Source: Aporrectodea caliginosa (lineage: Eukaryota > Annelida > Clitellata > Crassiclitellata > Lumbricidae). Taken from it: a stretch of 64,000 nt of DNA. Positions within the stretch are counted from its first letter, which is position 1; each line of letters starts with the position of its first letter. This document shows, one piece after another, positions 23,130 through 35,214 of the stretch. Location: NCBI GenBank assembly GCA_020284085.1, contig JACEVL010001161.1, positions 2,338,344 to 2,402,343 of the forward strand, read 5' to 3'. The translations under genes and the position numbers were made by a program. The notes under the pieces are model-generated. The model did not search any database and was not told where the DNA came from. It saw only the letters and a program-made list of their open reading frames with translations.

Positions 23130-24740
23130 GACCATAGGGACTCAGAGAGGACGTTAAAAACAACGATGGTTGGAAGACGGTTAGGAAAGAGAAAACGAGG
23201 AGAGAGAGAGATGTGGATATAGGGACTTCATGGATTCAGAGAGGAGAGTAAGAAATAGGAAAGGAAGAAGGGAAAGAGGGAGGAGGTAGATATTATTCAG
23301 GGAGGAAGGGGATGAAGAGTGGAGAATAAAAACAGGGAGGTAGGGATATGGATGGAGCGAGGGAGAGGGCGTTTGGGAGAGATAACGATCAATCAGCAGA
23401 CGACCACAGCCTCCCTCTGCCTCAGTAACTGATAGACGGATGCAGTGGATCTCCATCCGTATGTGTGTCTATCTGTCTGTCTATCTGCCTATGTGTCTGT
23501 CTGTCTGTCTGTCTTCTTTATGTTCATGGCGGTCTGATAATAATATACACTTTTTGCCTTAATATTTGGCTTTTTATGCCTGTCTGTTCCGGTGCCAGTC
23601 ACCGAGTCACTGAGTGAGTGAGTCAACCTCTGTGTATGTCTCACTGTCTCTGCATATGCCTGCCTGTCTGTGGATGGTCTGAATAGGTGCCTGCGTGTCT
23701 TACTGTCGGTCCATTGGTCGGTATGCTTACCTGTCAGTCTGCATGTCTGTCTTTCTGACCGTTTCCTGCCTGTTTTCCATCTGTATACGTGTAATAATGA
23801 GGTTATTCGTGCAGACGAAGAGGATCGATGAAGTGGACTTCCTATTAGATGTTTCTGATGGATCCAGAGGGAGACATTAAGAGACAGATGAAGAGAAGGA
23901 CATAGGGGCAGGGAAAGGCAGGGACTGTCATCAGTCGTCGCGATGATGTTCCCCTCTGAGATTGCGCCTGGCGACCGTTGAGCCTTGCGACGCATTTTCT
24001 GCCAGTCCCATTACGTGCAGTCTGAATACGCGATGGAGAATAGGCAGACAGGCATATAGACTGATCGAGTTAGGAGGAGAGAGGAGCAGGCGACAAAGGG
24101 CGAGGAGGAGGAGGAGGATATATAGAAAACAGAGGCAGTGGCAGTTGAGTTACGAGGAGGACAAGAAACGGAAACTGGGGAGGATAATACACCATGAATA
24201 AACAAAGATAAGCGCTTCTTCCCTTTCGAACGGAATTGATTCGAGTTGTCTATCAGTAACGTTGCATGACTTGCAATCTCATGCGGCTTAATTCACGTCG
24301 CATAAATGGAGGCAACTTAATCTATTGTAGTCTAATCCATGCTAATCTAATCAAACGATTATCTGATTTATCTCAAACGTGGCATGTCAGTATTCTGTAT
24401 AGTTTCCTTTAAATTTCATTATTTTCGCTTCTTGAATACCAGAGCCAAACAAAACAAATCTTCTCCAGCCAGAGCTGTCGACTTAACTTCGCTAGAATAC
24501 ATAAGTTATTCAATCTACTGAAAGTCCGGCAAGTAGGTTCTTAGAGCAAACTCAAATACTCCAGTGACCTTCAAGTCTTTCAGTTTGTTCTTACACAGAA
24601 CTTCTTTCTTCCACCACGATTTTAATCGAAATCTGGAATAATTTGACAGAATAAACCAACCACTTAGACCTACTCTCTGTGCGGAATTGCTATTATTTGG
24701 TACGTAAAAGTACAACATTTCTTTATCTAGTCTTGCCAGC
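23130..24740. other. No gene recognised
   Basis: Holds (CTGT)n at 23,460-23,515 and a GAGGAGGAGGAGG patch at 24,100. The frame at 23,962-24,201 is basic low complexity and is not accepted as an exon. Confidence 0.45.
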
Positions 24741-24754
24741 AGTATGTATGTATG

Positions 24755-24785
<31 letters not shown>

Positions 24786-24799
24786 TGTATGTATGTATG

Positions 24800-25008
24800 A
24801 GCACTTGTTATAGCGTCCCTTCAAGATTCCTATTCAGAGGCGCTCCCGACTACAGCGCGGACACTGAATCGGAGTTTCACGCCGAAGCGCATGAGCAATT
24901 GCTAGTGAAGGACTTGCCCAGGGTCCCTACGTGGCGGCTTGAGGTGGATTCGAACCCGCAACCCTCTGGCTGCAAGACACCGAACATACCCCTACGCCAC
25001 CGCGCCCC
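24800..25008 (-). mobile_element. tRNA-derived SINE, GCGGTGGT family
   Basis: Near-full copy: head GGGGCGCGGTGGCGTAGGGG, B box GGGTTCGAATCC and 3' CGCTATAACAAGTG. Its low-coordinate end joins a short (GTAT)n tract rather than the family's usual pentamer tail. Confidence 0.75.
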
Positions 25009-25084
25009 GCAGTCTGCTACAGTTTCACATGTCACTTAATGCGGAAGCAGCACATTTAAGGCTTCAACTGTGAATTCACTTTTT

Positions 25085-25200
25085 TGTAATCGTAATCGTA
25101 ACCTCCAAATTTTTATAGCGCTACTCTAAAGCTAAGCCCAGAGCAGCAGCTTATAAATACACTAGAGCTGCAGGTAATTCACGAGCGCTGCAGGTTATAT
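25085..25200 (-). mobile_element. LINE/SINE 3' end with (TTACGA)n tail
   Basis: TGTAATCGTAATCGTAACCT leads to TTTTTATAGCGCTACTC, the reversed GCGCTATAAA terminal motif and hexamer tail. Confidence 0.45.
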
Positions 25201-25489
25201 ACTTCAATGTCTTGGTCTTAATCGTTAACATCTCTCTATCTGTTTCTGTCTTTGTTTCTGTCTCTGTCTGTCTCTATCTGTCTCTGTCTGTCTGTCCGTC
25301 TCTCTTTCTCTGGCCTTTCCGCTGCCAATTTCGCTCATGTCACGATTTATCTTCTTATTAAAAGCCATCTCTCTCTCCCGATTATTAATACTTTCTTTTC
25401 CAATCTGCCTGCCCCAAATAGGCCTACCATTCAACTGAAACTGCATTACTTACCATATACAATCACAGCATCAGCTCCACGGAGAAGAA

Positions 25490-25950
25490 ATATTGATTGC
25501 TTTCACTGTTCCGAACCCATCTACCGCTTTTGAATCCGTTGATCATGATATACTCCTTCGCTACGTCGAACAATGGTTCAGTCGCTGGTTCGCATCGCAC
25601 CTACACCCTCCTCGTACTTAACTTAATAAGACGATAAACCCTCGTAATAAGAAGACAAGCCAATCTCCGCTCGGCTGCCTGAGGCTTTCTTGTTGTTCCC
25701 GCATGCGTGGGGCTAATGCTCAATCTAGAAGTTTTGCCTATATATGTTGGCCCATCTACTTGGAACCGTCTAACGCAGGAATTGCGACTTGAGCTCCTCA
25801 GTCTTTTTCTTCCCCTGTTCCAGAAAGTTCATTCTCTTTGTAATGATGTTAGTGATAGCATTGACCTGGGTCGGGAGCGCCTCTGAATTGTTGAGTGACG
25901 CTTTATAAATGTTCGATTACGATTACGGTTACGAATACCGTTACGATTAG
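25490..25950 (+). mobile_element. Decayed LINE fragments with (GATTAC)n tail
   Basis: STAFESVDHDILLRYVEQWF (an RT motif) is followed, after a deletion, by SRSFAYIC and a WNRL-like C-terminus in another frame, then ACGCTTTATAAATGTTCG and (GATTACG)n at 25,914-25,948. Confidence 0.65.
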
Positions 25951-26379
25951 CCTATAGGTTATTTGATCAGTGTATATAAAGCAACTCACTTCTGCGCCCA
26001 CTGTCTTGAACTGTGGTGTACTATAAGGTTCTGGATTGAGTCCACTACTGCTTGCAGTACATAAAAAATCAGATTCTTTCACTACTAACCAATAGCTCTC
26101 ACAACTACCACTTGTGCGCTGATTTAATCAACCATTCTTTTCATTTGATAGTTCCAACTTGATGTTGCTTCTGTTTTTGACGATTTTCAATCTTGGACGG
26201 CTAGTAAGACACTTCTGATGAATCCTACTAAAACCTAGTTTCTTCTCGGCACAATCCAACAAATCCGTAAATTTAATTGCCTTAGAGCTTTTCAGTTGAA
26301 TACCTTGCCTGCTAACCGTGCTGAAATATTCACACGGCTTGGATGCGGTATTTGACACGGTGACACCCCACCATAACAT

Positions 26380-26830
26380 TTTTTAACCACATTAGGGCAC
26401 TGTGCACAATGTGCAGTCTAATTCAAATTAACGTACGGGATATTCGTAGAGTAGAATCAGATATCTCTTTTACCTCTTACCATCTTAATTTGCATACTCG
26501 ACTACTGTAACTCACTTCTCATTGGTATCACTAAGAATAAACTACAAAATGTTTTAAAACTCTCTTGCGAGATCCACAACAAAATATCAGCAAATAAGGC
26601 TCAAATTGCGTTCATTACACTGGCTGCTCCTAAGCAATGTATCCATTTCAAAACCTGCCTTTAGTTCACAAAGTATTACATGTTGACCAGTCAAACAATA
26701 AACGTTTTATGCTCATCCCTCGTGCAAATAGATATTGCTCTCGATCAGTTGACGCTGTGACACTTGCTGTGTGGCACTCGCCAAACACTTTTGGACTCTC
26801 GGGATATCTCGGTGACTGGTAGCTTTAGAA
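26380..26830 (+). mobile_element. Decayed LINE fragment
   Basis: DYCNSLLIGITKNKLQNVLK, CLLVHKVLHVDQSNNKRFML and VTLAVWHSPNTFG are remnants of the region after the RT, in broken frames. Same subfamily as 15.5-16.4 kb. Confidence 0.65.
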
Positions 26831-27411
26831 TTCGATGACCATTTCAGTTCAAGCTGTCAACGTTTGCTGTCATTCATGTATAATATATATATATATATAT
26901 ATGTAATTATGTATGCATATATAATACATGTATGTGTATATATATAATATAGTTAATATAATTATGATTAATTAATCAATTAATCGTTAAATAATTTTAA
27001 CGATTAAATTTATTTTTAGCGATTAATTGAAGACCGCTTGACCGATTGTAATATTATTGTCAACAAAACACGTTGCTCACTAGAACCTAGCAGTGTTAAC
27101 CTGCTGCTTTATTTACGTAATTGATTGAAGGAAGACATTTGAACTGAAAAATATAAACAAGACTACTAATATGAACAAATAACTAGGCTACCAAGTAATT
27201 AGTAACTAGGCCTACTCACGAGCACTAAAAATTAAATATTACTAATACTATTAAAAGATAAACAATGAATAATGTTTATTTTGTATTTGTTATTACATAT
27301 TAGGGAATGCATTTAATCACAAGTTAACTATTAATTAATCGTTAATTCTTAAATAGTTAACTATACAACTTTTTAAATCGTTAACAGTCCTAATAATAAT
27401 ATATGTATGTC

Positions 27412-27455
<44 letters not shown>
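27412..27455 (+). repeat. (TA)n microsatellite
   Basis: TATATATATACATATATATA and onward. The surrounding 26,940-27,395 is AT-rich with ATTAATCGTTAA palindromic words at both ends and may be another foldback element. Confidence 0.8.
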
Positions 27456-27457
<2 letters not shown>

Positions 27458-27974
27458 AAAGACATTGGTATATATATTCATTTAAAAGACATATTATATA
27501 TATATATAGCCTATGTCTTTTAAATGAATGTGTGTCTTCTATTATAGTCAATGTATGTGAGCGTTTTTTCGTTCTGACCATATTGCGCCTTTTGGTAAAG
27601 AAAGGGTGAATTCGTTAGCCACGGGGTTATTAGATGCGAGGTTGGGTTTCCAATCTTATGTCGTTCCCTGCGCTCGTGATCTCGAAGGCTTCTCCGCAAA
27701 TAATGAAAACGCCGATCCGCCATGACACTCGATGGCTGTCGTGTCGTGCCTCAATTTCCGCTGGACAGCTGCCTTCAGTTTATATATTTGGACATAAAAC
27801 AGAGAAACATTCATTGACGAAATGCAGACAGACAGATCGATAGCTAGACAGACACGCAATCGTTCAGACATATATAAGATAGCAGTTGCACGGACAGGAA
27901 GATTTTCTGACAAGCTGATTCGTTGACTGTGTGGAAAAGAGAGACAAACAGATAAACTGACAGACGTAGGTACA

Positions 27975-28090
27975 CGTAGACACACTGGTAGACACACTAT
28001 GTATAGTAGACACACTAGTAGACACACTGGTAGACACACTAGTAGACACACTGGTAGACACACTGGTAGACACACTGGTAGACACACTGC
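27975..28090 (+). repeat. 12-bp minisatellite (TGGTAGACACAC)n
   Basis: About nine units of TGGTAGACACAC and AGTAGACACACT. Confidence 0.9.
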
Positions 28091-28344
28091 CATGCATATG
28101 AATGGACAACGAGGAACAGACCCACACACAGGCACTTACACAGACAGATAGACGCATTGACAGAGGGAAATAATTAAGGCCAATGGTCCTTCCGTCGAAT
28201 CTTCTGATGATGGCATTTGATCGGAATGGATTTCGGTCAGCGATCCTCAGAAAGGTTTCCCTGCACTTCAGTCACGAAGACATCTTGATCAAGGACGTAG
28301 GCACACAAGGGAGGGGGAGGGTCACGGCTCCCATTCCAAAAAGT

Positions 28345-28445
28345 GAAGAGCCGTCCCATTTATGACACGCCTGTGAATAAGCTGGTTCCCGCGACTTCGC
28401 TTTTTTGGCGCTGTAGAAATATCGAGATTACGATTGCGAAATGTT
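28345..28445 (+). mobile_element. LINE 3' tail of the 8.5-10.4 kb family
   Basis: CTGTGAATAAGCTGGTTCCC, GCGACTTCGCTTTTTTGGCG and CTGTAGAAATATCGAGATTACG match the intact LINE's 3' UTR closely. It is too short to hold coding sequence. Confidence 0.6.
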
Positions 28446-29104
28446 TGGTGCTTTATTTTGACGGATGTGCTCAAATCCGGGGAGGTCTACTGGGAAAGGA
28501 AAAGGGAGAAAGTGTGTGGGTGGGAGTATGACTCAATAAACTGCGGACATTCCAGAGCACAAGAAGAGCTCTTCAGAAGACTTGCAGCTGGTCTGCTAAG
28601 ATTGAATGGCTCCGTCTCGCTACTTAAAAATAGTCGTAAAATTGTATTGGCGATATAAAGCACAATCTTCTTTTATTGCCTTCGTTCTGGATCCACCCCC
28701 GTCTGCATTGCCACCTCCCTCTACTCTTAGACCCGTGCACGACGACGTTCTTGGCTGTGATCAGTTAGGATTTACATAATGGAATTAAGCAGATGAAGTC
28801 ATTTACAGAATCCCGGTGTCTCACGGTCTCTTGAACTTAGAAACGATGTAGCGCCCGATTTAAGTGACATGCACTTAATCAGATTATGTTACTGGACGAA
28901 CTGGAGGGATTATCTCCTGTATACCATTCGCACCCGCCGCTTTCGCATGACTCCAATGCAGCTGTGGATCGATGGACTGTTGTCCATAAAATAGGCCTAC
29001 TTGGATACTGGGATATCTTACGACGACTTAGTAAGAAAGGAGGCTTTTCGATGTAGAGTATAGCAGGGAAAGAACTAGCTCTGAAGGAGGAGAGCAATAA
29101 ACAT
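28446..29104. other. No gene recognised
   Basis: Unique-looking sequence. 29,291-29,755 and 29,831-30,110 likewise hold no recognised coding; the latter includes a short GTAT/TATG-rich region at 29,870-30,000. Confidence 0.45.
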
Positions 29105-29290
29105 TCGTGGGGCACTGTAGCAGTTAAGTTAGAGCGCTCGCTTTGTGAAATGGACAGTATGGGCTTAATTCTCCTCCGAGACTGTGTTACTGTGTAGCCA
29201 GTGCTTCACTCACAATTTCTCAGCCATCGATTGATGCTTGGTCACAAGCTATACAGTGGCGCTGAATGAATGCATTATAATTATAACCTA
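29105..29290 (+). mobile_element. tRNA-derived SINE
   Basis: Head CACTGTAGCAGTTAAGTTAG with GAGCGCTCGCT, then GTAGCCAGTGCTTCACTCAC and TACAGTGGCGCTGAATGAAT. It has the same order of blocks as the 12.5-kb remnant. The B box is degraded. Confidence 0.45.
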
Positions 29291-29755
29291 CTAAGAATAT
29301 TAAAGAATTTATTAGGCGAATAATGAACAATTTACATGTTGCAAATAATAAACTATAGCAAAGAAATATGAAGCTTTAGGCCTATAAATCCTGACAGAAA
29401 ATGCATGAAGATGGACGTTGTCAATCACCTGGAGATTCTGGCCCTGCACGAATAGAGACGAAGAACCAGAATCCCGAATTATTTGATCTCTCCATCGTGC
29501 GGCGTCTATAGCCCACAGATGCCATTCCCTACTCGGAAACATTTGTGGAGGATAACTTTTCCTTTGGCTCCACCACGCAATTCATTCGCTCAGCGAGAAG
29601 CCCACTCTTCCACACTGGGAAACACAATCCATAGGCGGGTCCTGTATGAAATTATGTCGGCCTCAGCTGCAGCGCCCTACCTATCTAAAAACCATACTAA
29701 GAAGCTGTCGAATCGAATTAATTCCCTGTACAATCAAACAAGTGTTTTTCTCCAA

Positions 29756-29826
29756 GGGCCGTCCATAAATGAGGAGAGGGGGTCCAAAATCGGCCAAAAT
29801 TGCGTGACGTCATTTATGGACGGCCC
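29756..29826. mobile_element. 71-bp foldback MITE (GGGCCGTCCATAAA ends)
   Basis: Starts GGGCCGTCCATAAATGA and ends with its exact complement TCATTTATGGACGGCCC. It is flanked by CCAA on both sides (29,752-29,755 and 29,827-29,830), a likely 4-bp target duplication. Almost nothing lies between the TIRs. Confidence 0.7.
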
Positions 29827-30109
29827 CCAAGATACCTACATGCGTGTGTGACTGTGTGTATGTAATTTTTGTATATGTATGTATGTTTGTGTGTATGTAT
29901 GTATATATTTATGTGTTTGCATGTATTGATGAGCGTATGCATGTATGTATGCATGCATACATGTACATATATTATATGTATGTATATAAGTGTGTGTGTA
30001 TATATTTAGAAATGTATGCGGACTATGATTGCAACTTAGATGTTGTTAATTCATAGTAACATGGGCTCGTCCAATAAAGGGGTTTCAGGTTACCACAGCG
30101 TATGACTCC

Positions 30110-31085
30110 ACTTGGAAGGTCATGAGAGTCCGTAGAATGGTGCAATCTCTGATTTAAAACCAGTTAATAAATGCAATCGCATTTTTAAATATGCAGTTGA
30201 TTGCTATCTCGCTGTCCCTGCATCAAGTATCACTACAACTGAGATTGAGCTTCAGCATATTAGTGTATGGGCACAGAGTTGCAACCTCAAGCTTAACTCA
30301 AGCAAATCCTGTGAGATAATTTTTACGCGTCCCCGGGGTACCATCGGTATGTTCCCCCCTCCTCTAAAAGGTATCGCAAGAGTGCAAACCCTAAATATTC
30401 TTGGTGTTGAGCTTACAGCGATATTTGGGTTCTCCAGTCACATTAAACGTCTGACCATAAAAGCAAGGCAGTCCTTTTATGCACTTCGGATCCTGAGGTT
30501 GCATGGGCTCTCGGGGGACAGTTTATTTGATGTAGTTCGTGCCACTACGGTTGGTATGATGCTGTATTGCTCGCCTGTGTGGTGGGGCTTTGCGAGAGTG
30601 CAGGAACGGGAGGCCCTTGAGGGAATTATCCGAAGGTTGGTACGCCAGAGGTACTTACCTCCATCTTCTCCCTCATTTGAGACTCTCTGCAGCAATGCGG
30701 ATACTAGACTATTTGCCTGTATTCTGCACAATCCCTGTCATGTATTGCATAAATTGTTGCCGCCGATCAAGCAATCGCACTACTCCCTGCGGCCACGGTC
30801 CCATAACCGTGAGCTTCCCATGTTTGACAACCTGTCTCAGAAATGCTTCCTTGCCCGGATGCTATACAAATAAATTATGTTTTCCCTAGATCTGTCTATT
30901 TAAACCCTTCATTTTCCCCTATGACTAGCTCTAGCTCTTCTTCCTCTGTACAATAAAGCCTCTCATTCAATTCTATGGTTGTATATATAATTTTTTTTAA
31001 ATTTGTTTGAATGTATTAATCTTGCTATGTACAGTGCTGTGCGTTTGCTAGTGCTTATCAATAAAGGAAATACTTACTTACTTTT
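30110..31085 (+). mobile_element. Second LINE lineage (jockey/CR1 group), 3' half
   Basis: One frame is nearly open from 30,147 to the TAA at 30,871. It reads FKYAVDCYLAVPASSITTTE, LQHISVWAQSCNLKLNSSKS, LNILGVELTAIFGFSSHIKR, GMMLYCSPVWWGFARVQERE and NPCHVLHKLLPPIKQ. The RT YADD motif is YAVD, so it is inactive. The tail ends CAATAAAGGAAATACTTACTTACTT. It is unlike the L2-style copies in the window in both coding and tail. Confidence 0.85.
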
Positions 31086-31197
31086 ACTTACTTGACCGGG
31101 GTTCTGGTTATTACTGAGATCATCTGACCGATCATGGGGCTCTTGGGAACCGGAGGAGACCGATTGAGTGAGAGTTGGTCGTTGTTTCTGTTTCTAG

Positions 31198-31278
31198 GGA
31201 ACTACGGACTGCGATCGAGACAACTTCAAAACAAGGCAGAAGGCGTTGCAGCAAGAAGCTCAGCTGGCTTTAGCAATG
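31198..31278 (+). CDS. SCHIP1: SCHIP1 exon (RQK...LALAM)
   Basis: Acceptor TTTCTGTTTCTAG|GGA, donor GCAATG|GTAAGG, 27 codons, phase 0 to 0. It encodes GTTDCDRDN then [18 protein letters not shown], matching human DFLTRQKKLQAEAKMALAM, including the exon end just before AKPMAKM. A preceding exon must end on a codon boundary. Confidence 0.88.
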
Positions 31279-34200
31279 GTAAGGGCGCTATACATCATTA
31301 TTGTCCTTTGATCGCCTTTTGAAGATCCGCGGGGCATTCATGACTCTCCACAATAACGTACAGGCGGATAGAAGTTAACCGAGAAACTGATCGTCTGACA
31401 TTTGCAGTGTATTTTGCACACGATAGCCGTAGTCGTTAATGTATCGTTTGAGGCATGGAGCCTCAGTATATTATAGGAATTCATAGTTTTATTAAATATG
31501 TCTAGCAGCAGGAAACAATATCAGTTCGTCAATTTACGTTAATTAAAGTGACATTGTAGACACACTAATATCTTTTCCTACATTATTTTTCTTTTAATTT
31601 GCACCAAGAGCATTCTACAGGCACACTAATTATTTTTTCTTACATTACTTTCTTTTAATTTGCACCAAGAGCATTCTACAGACACACTAATGTCTTTTCC
31701 TGCATTATTTTTCTTTTACATTTTTTTACCGAGAGCATGTTCTAGGCACACTCGTATGTAACAGATTACACTAACAGACGTCATCCATTCAAAGGCAGTA
31801 TAACCGATGTAGATCTCTTCTTAGACTGCCGTTCAAGTAATAAATCGCTAGCTCTGGCGCTCCATAAATCGGACAACAGGCACGCCATCTGAATGGCTAA
31901 TTTCGCGATGTTTGGCTGGCGTGTAAGAACATTAATAGACGTCGTTTTGCCTCCGTCCGATTGCCTTCATTTCTTCGTATATATACATTCCCGGTTAATC
32001 CTCCTCTAATCAGCCTCGCATATAATACAGTGCAACCATCCACGCGTGTATTCACGGCCGTCTGACTTATCGATTTCCGTCCATGCATACTTCTTCGACA
32101 ATGTCTGCTCTGGTAATAGTATAGACTGCGGCTAAGATGCTGATAAGATAGGCAGAGTTGGATTTGTGGGTCCCTATATATGGAGGTCAGTGCAGTCCTA
32201 CAATGCAATGGGTAGACCTGGTTAACATGGTTTCTAGACATATAGTCATATACCACACGAACACTGCATGATTGAGGCTATAATATAAAATCTATAATAA
32301 AATAGAATATAATACCTTGTTACCTTGTGCTGTCAGTTCCTTGAATTCTAGCGACCGTCATGATCAAGCCTCTCCATTTCCTTCTGTCTGCCGTCGCATC
32401 TCTCAGTTCTGCCAAATTCATTCCAGTTGTTTCATGTATTTCGTCCATCTACTTTTTCCTTGGTCGTCCTTGTTATAATATAATATAATAATATAATAGA
32501 CATCTATAATATAACAGAACCATAGACTACTTAAATTTAAAAGGTCTGTGAACAGAACACACTTTCTATAGCTCTAGGATGTTGCAAGTGTGCATAAGCA
32601 TAGGTTATCTAATCTATCTAGGTTACGCATGTATGTATGCATGTATGTAGTTATGTACGTATGTATGTATGTATGTATGTATGTATGTATGTATGTTCTA
32701 ATTAATGCGAAGAACTCATAAGTGAGGTATTAAATACTGTTGTAGATCGGTCTAAAAATGACTAGCCTTCTCAGTAGCAAAACCGTCTGGCTATGATTAC
32801 ATTTTCACAGTGTTGACTGACCAAGTCTTATAATATGGTATCCATAATGGATGCACGCTTCGTCACACCCTGCTCTCTGTCTCTGTCTGTCTGCTTCACT
32901 CTGCCTCTATCTATATCTGTTTCACTCTATCTCATTACTGTTTCTGTGTGGGCGACCAATGTATGCATATTAAGATAATATCACGTCCTGTCATGTATGT
33001 ACGTATGAGTAATATATGTATTTATGTATATATATGCATGCATGTAAGTATGTATGTGTGTATACGTTCCTATATATCTTCTGTCTGTCTGTCTGTGTGT
33101 AGGCCCAGCCGATGGCTCGAATGCAACTGGAAGTGGAGAAGCAGATCAAGAAGAGAAAGCGTACGTCATCGCCGCCGTCATTCGCCATAACGGTAAACGA
33201 AAGCTCTGCAGTTGCTTTAATTAATCAGTCTGCACAGATCGGGTCTGTCTGGCTTCTTTGATCGGCTCTCTTCGGCTTTGCTCGACTTCGCTCGGCTCTG
33301 TCTGATTCTGTTCAGCTCTGTTTTTGCTACGTTCTACTTTGTTCTGTTCTCGGCGTGCATATATGTTTCCCGCTGCTTGCTGTGCTTTTCGTTCCTCTGT
33401 ACAGCATCCAATGAAAGCGTCAATCCTTCACTCCTGTCCCATGACTCCAGCAGTCACATCAAAGACATATCAGCTTAAGCTGATGGCTGAACAACTGACC
33501 TGACACGAACAGAGACACTCACTCACACCCAGATTATATAATATACCGTACGTTGGCTGCAGATGTTGACATCTGAAACTCTGGTCATGACAGGTTCTGA
33601 TGCTCCAGACAATGAATCCGGACGCAATCAACGTCTGCAGTTGGCAGCAACACAATTATGCCACACGCTGATCAATATATTTAAGACTTACCTACGCTGT
33701 CGTTCACAGTGTCGTTCACCCTGAATGAGTGTAAACTGTAAAGGCCCCGTATGTACATGTACAACCCGAGCATTGCTCTGATTATTTATATAGCACGTCA
33801 CTACTTCTGGCCATCCGAAACCACCTGCTGACTTGCTACAACAAGAAAACACTGACAAAGGATGCCATGGCTTAAGCAGAATGTCCATTTGAGGAGGATG
33901 GTCGGTCTTCAATAACGCCCAGATATATTGCCGCCAAGATACTAATGTATACTGCTGCTGCTGCCGCTGCTGCTGCTGCTGCTGCTGCTGCTACTACTAC
34001 TACTGATGCTGCTGCTGCTGCTTCTGCTGCTGCTGCTGCTGCTACTATTTCTATTATTACCACCACCACGGCTACTACTACTGATACTAATATAATAATA
34101 TAACAGTCATAATCCCTTCATGCTCGTAAACTGGTGTCTACGCAAATAAAGAACGTTTGGCACATTAGACGTCGCAGTAAGAGATCGAAGTAACTGCGCC

Positions 34201-35179
34201 GCAGTCGATAGTATGTAGAAAGGTCGTCGCCTCTTACTATAGTATTAGTAGTCCTACTCCGATCCTCTTGTCAACTTATTTAATTTCCTAATTTATCAAA
34301 AGTTTATGTGTTGAATGAACAGCTGGAAGTTGTGAATCGAAGGAACTTTGGTGGCTCGAACCAACTTACAAAGCGAATGGACAGGATGAATTTGGCCGAA
34401 GTTCAGCTGGTCGCAAATGACTTCCTTTCTCAGATTGAAGGTAAGCCACTTTATGGCCTGCTTTCCCAGATAGAAGTCATTTTATGGCCTACGCTCTCAG
34501 ACAGGAGGTAAGCCACTTAATGACCTCCTTTCTCAAAAGTAAGTCACTTTATGACCTACATTTTCAGACAGAAGGTAAGCCACTTTTTGACCTGTTTTTC
34601 AAATAAACGGTAAAGCCACTTTATTACTTGCTTTCTCAGACATGGCACGTAGGCCCTAATAGGCCTAAGCCACATTAACTCCAACTGAAGATGCATTTTC
34701 CACCTACATTTGGCTTCTGTCAAATGCCGGCAAGTCTTTACATCCACTGCCACTAAATAGGAGGAACAGGGTTGTCGATTTGATACCATGGACCAGAGAC
34801 CTGCCTTCTATAGTTAGGAACGTAGACAATTGTGTGAAATGGTGAGCAATACAATCTTGTATTTAGAAATTAATAGTGTTTCAACATTTATTTCTTGTTA
34901 CAGTTGATTTATCAGAGGTAGACTTAGTCTTAGGCCTACATGCTTGAAACAACTTTTTCGTCACATCTCGGCTTCTAACCTCACCCAGTCTCAGGATCTG
35001 TAATCTTGCTCCTTTCATCTCATTTGCGATTGCTCCAGCTTCCCAATTCTATGCATTTTAGTTTGCTTCAAGTTCCTATACCCACAGATCTGATTTAGCT
35101 GGATTCTTTCAGCAGGGTTCCAGAGGCGGATCCAGGATTTCTGGTTAGGGGGGGCGTAAATACTACCAATCCAATCTCG

Positions 35180-35214
<35 letters not shown>

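Noticed and set aside
24060..24120. Acidic REEQATKGEEEEED stretch as a SCHIP1 acidic exon
   Set aside because: Frame ends in TAG without a donor; it is a GAG-rich low-complexity patch.
29483..29851. 122-codon plus-strand frame as a gene
   Set aside because: No recognisable motif; it runs straight through the 71-bp MITE.
33403..33478. Open stretch [22 protein letters not shown] as an extra SCHIP1 exon
   Set aside because: An AG lies upstream and the serine-rich text is attractive, but it runs into a stop with no convincing donor.
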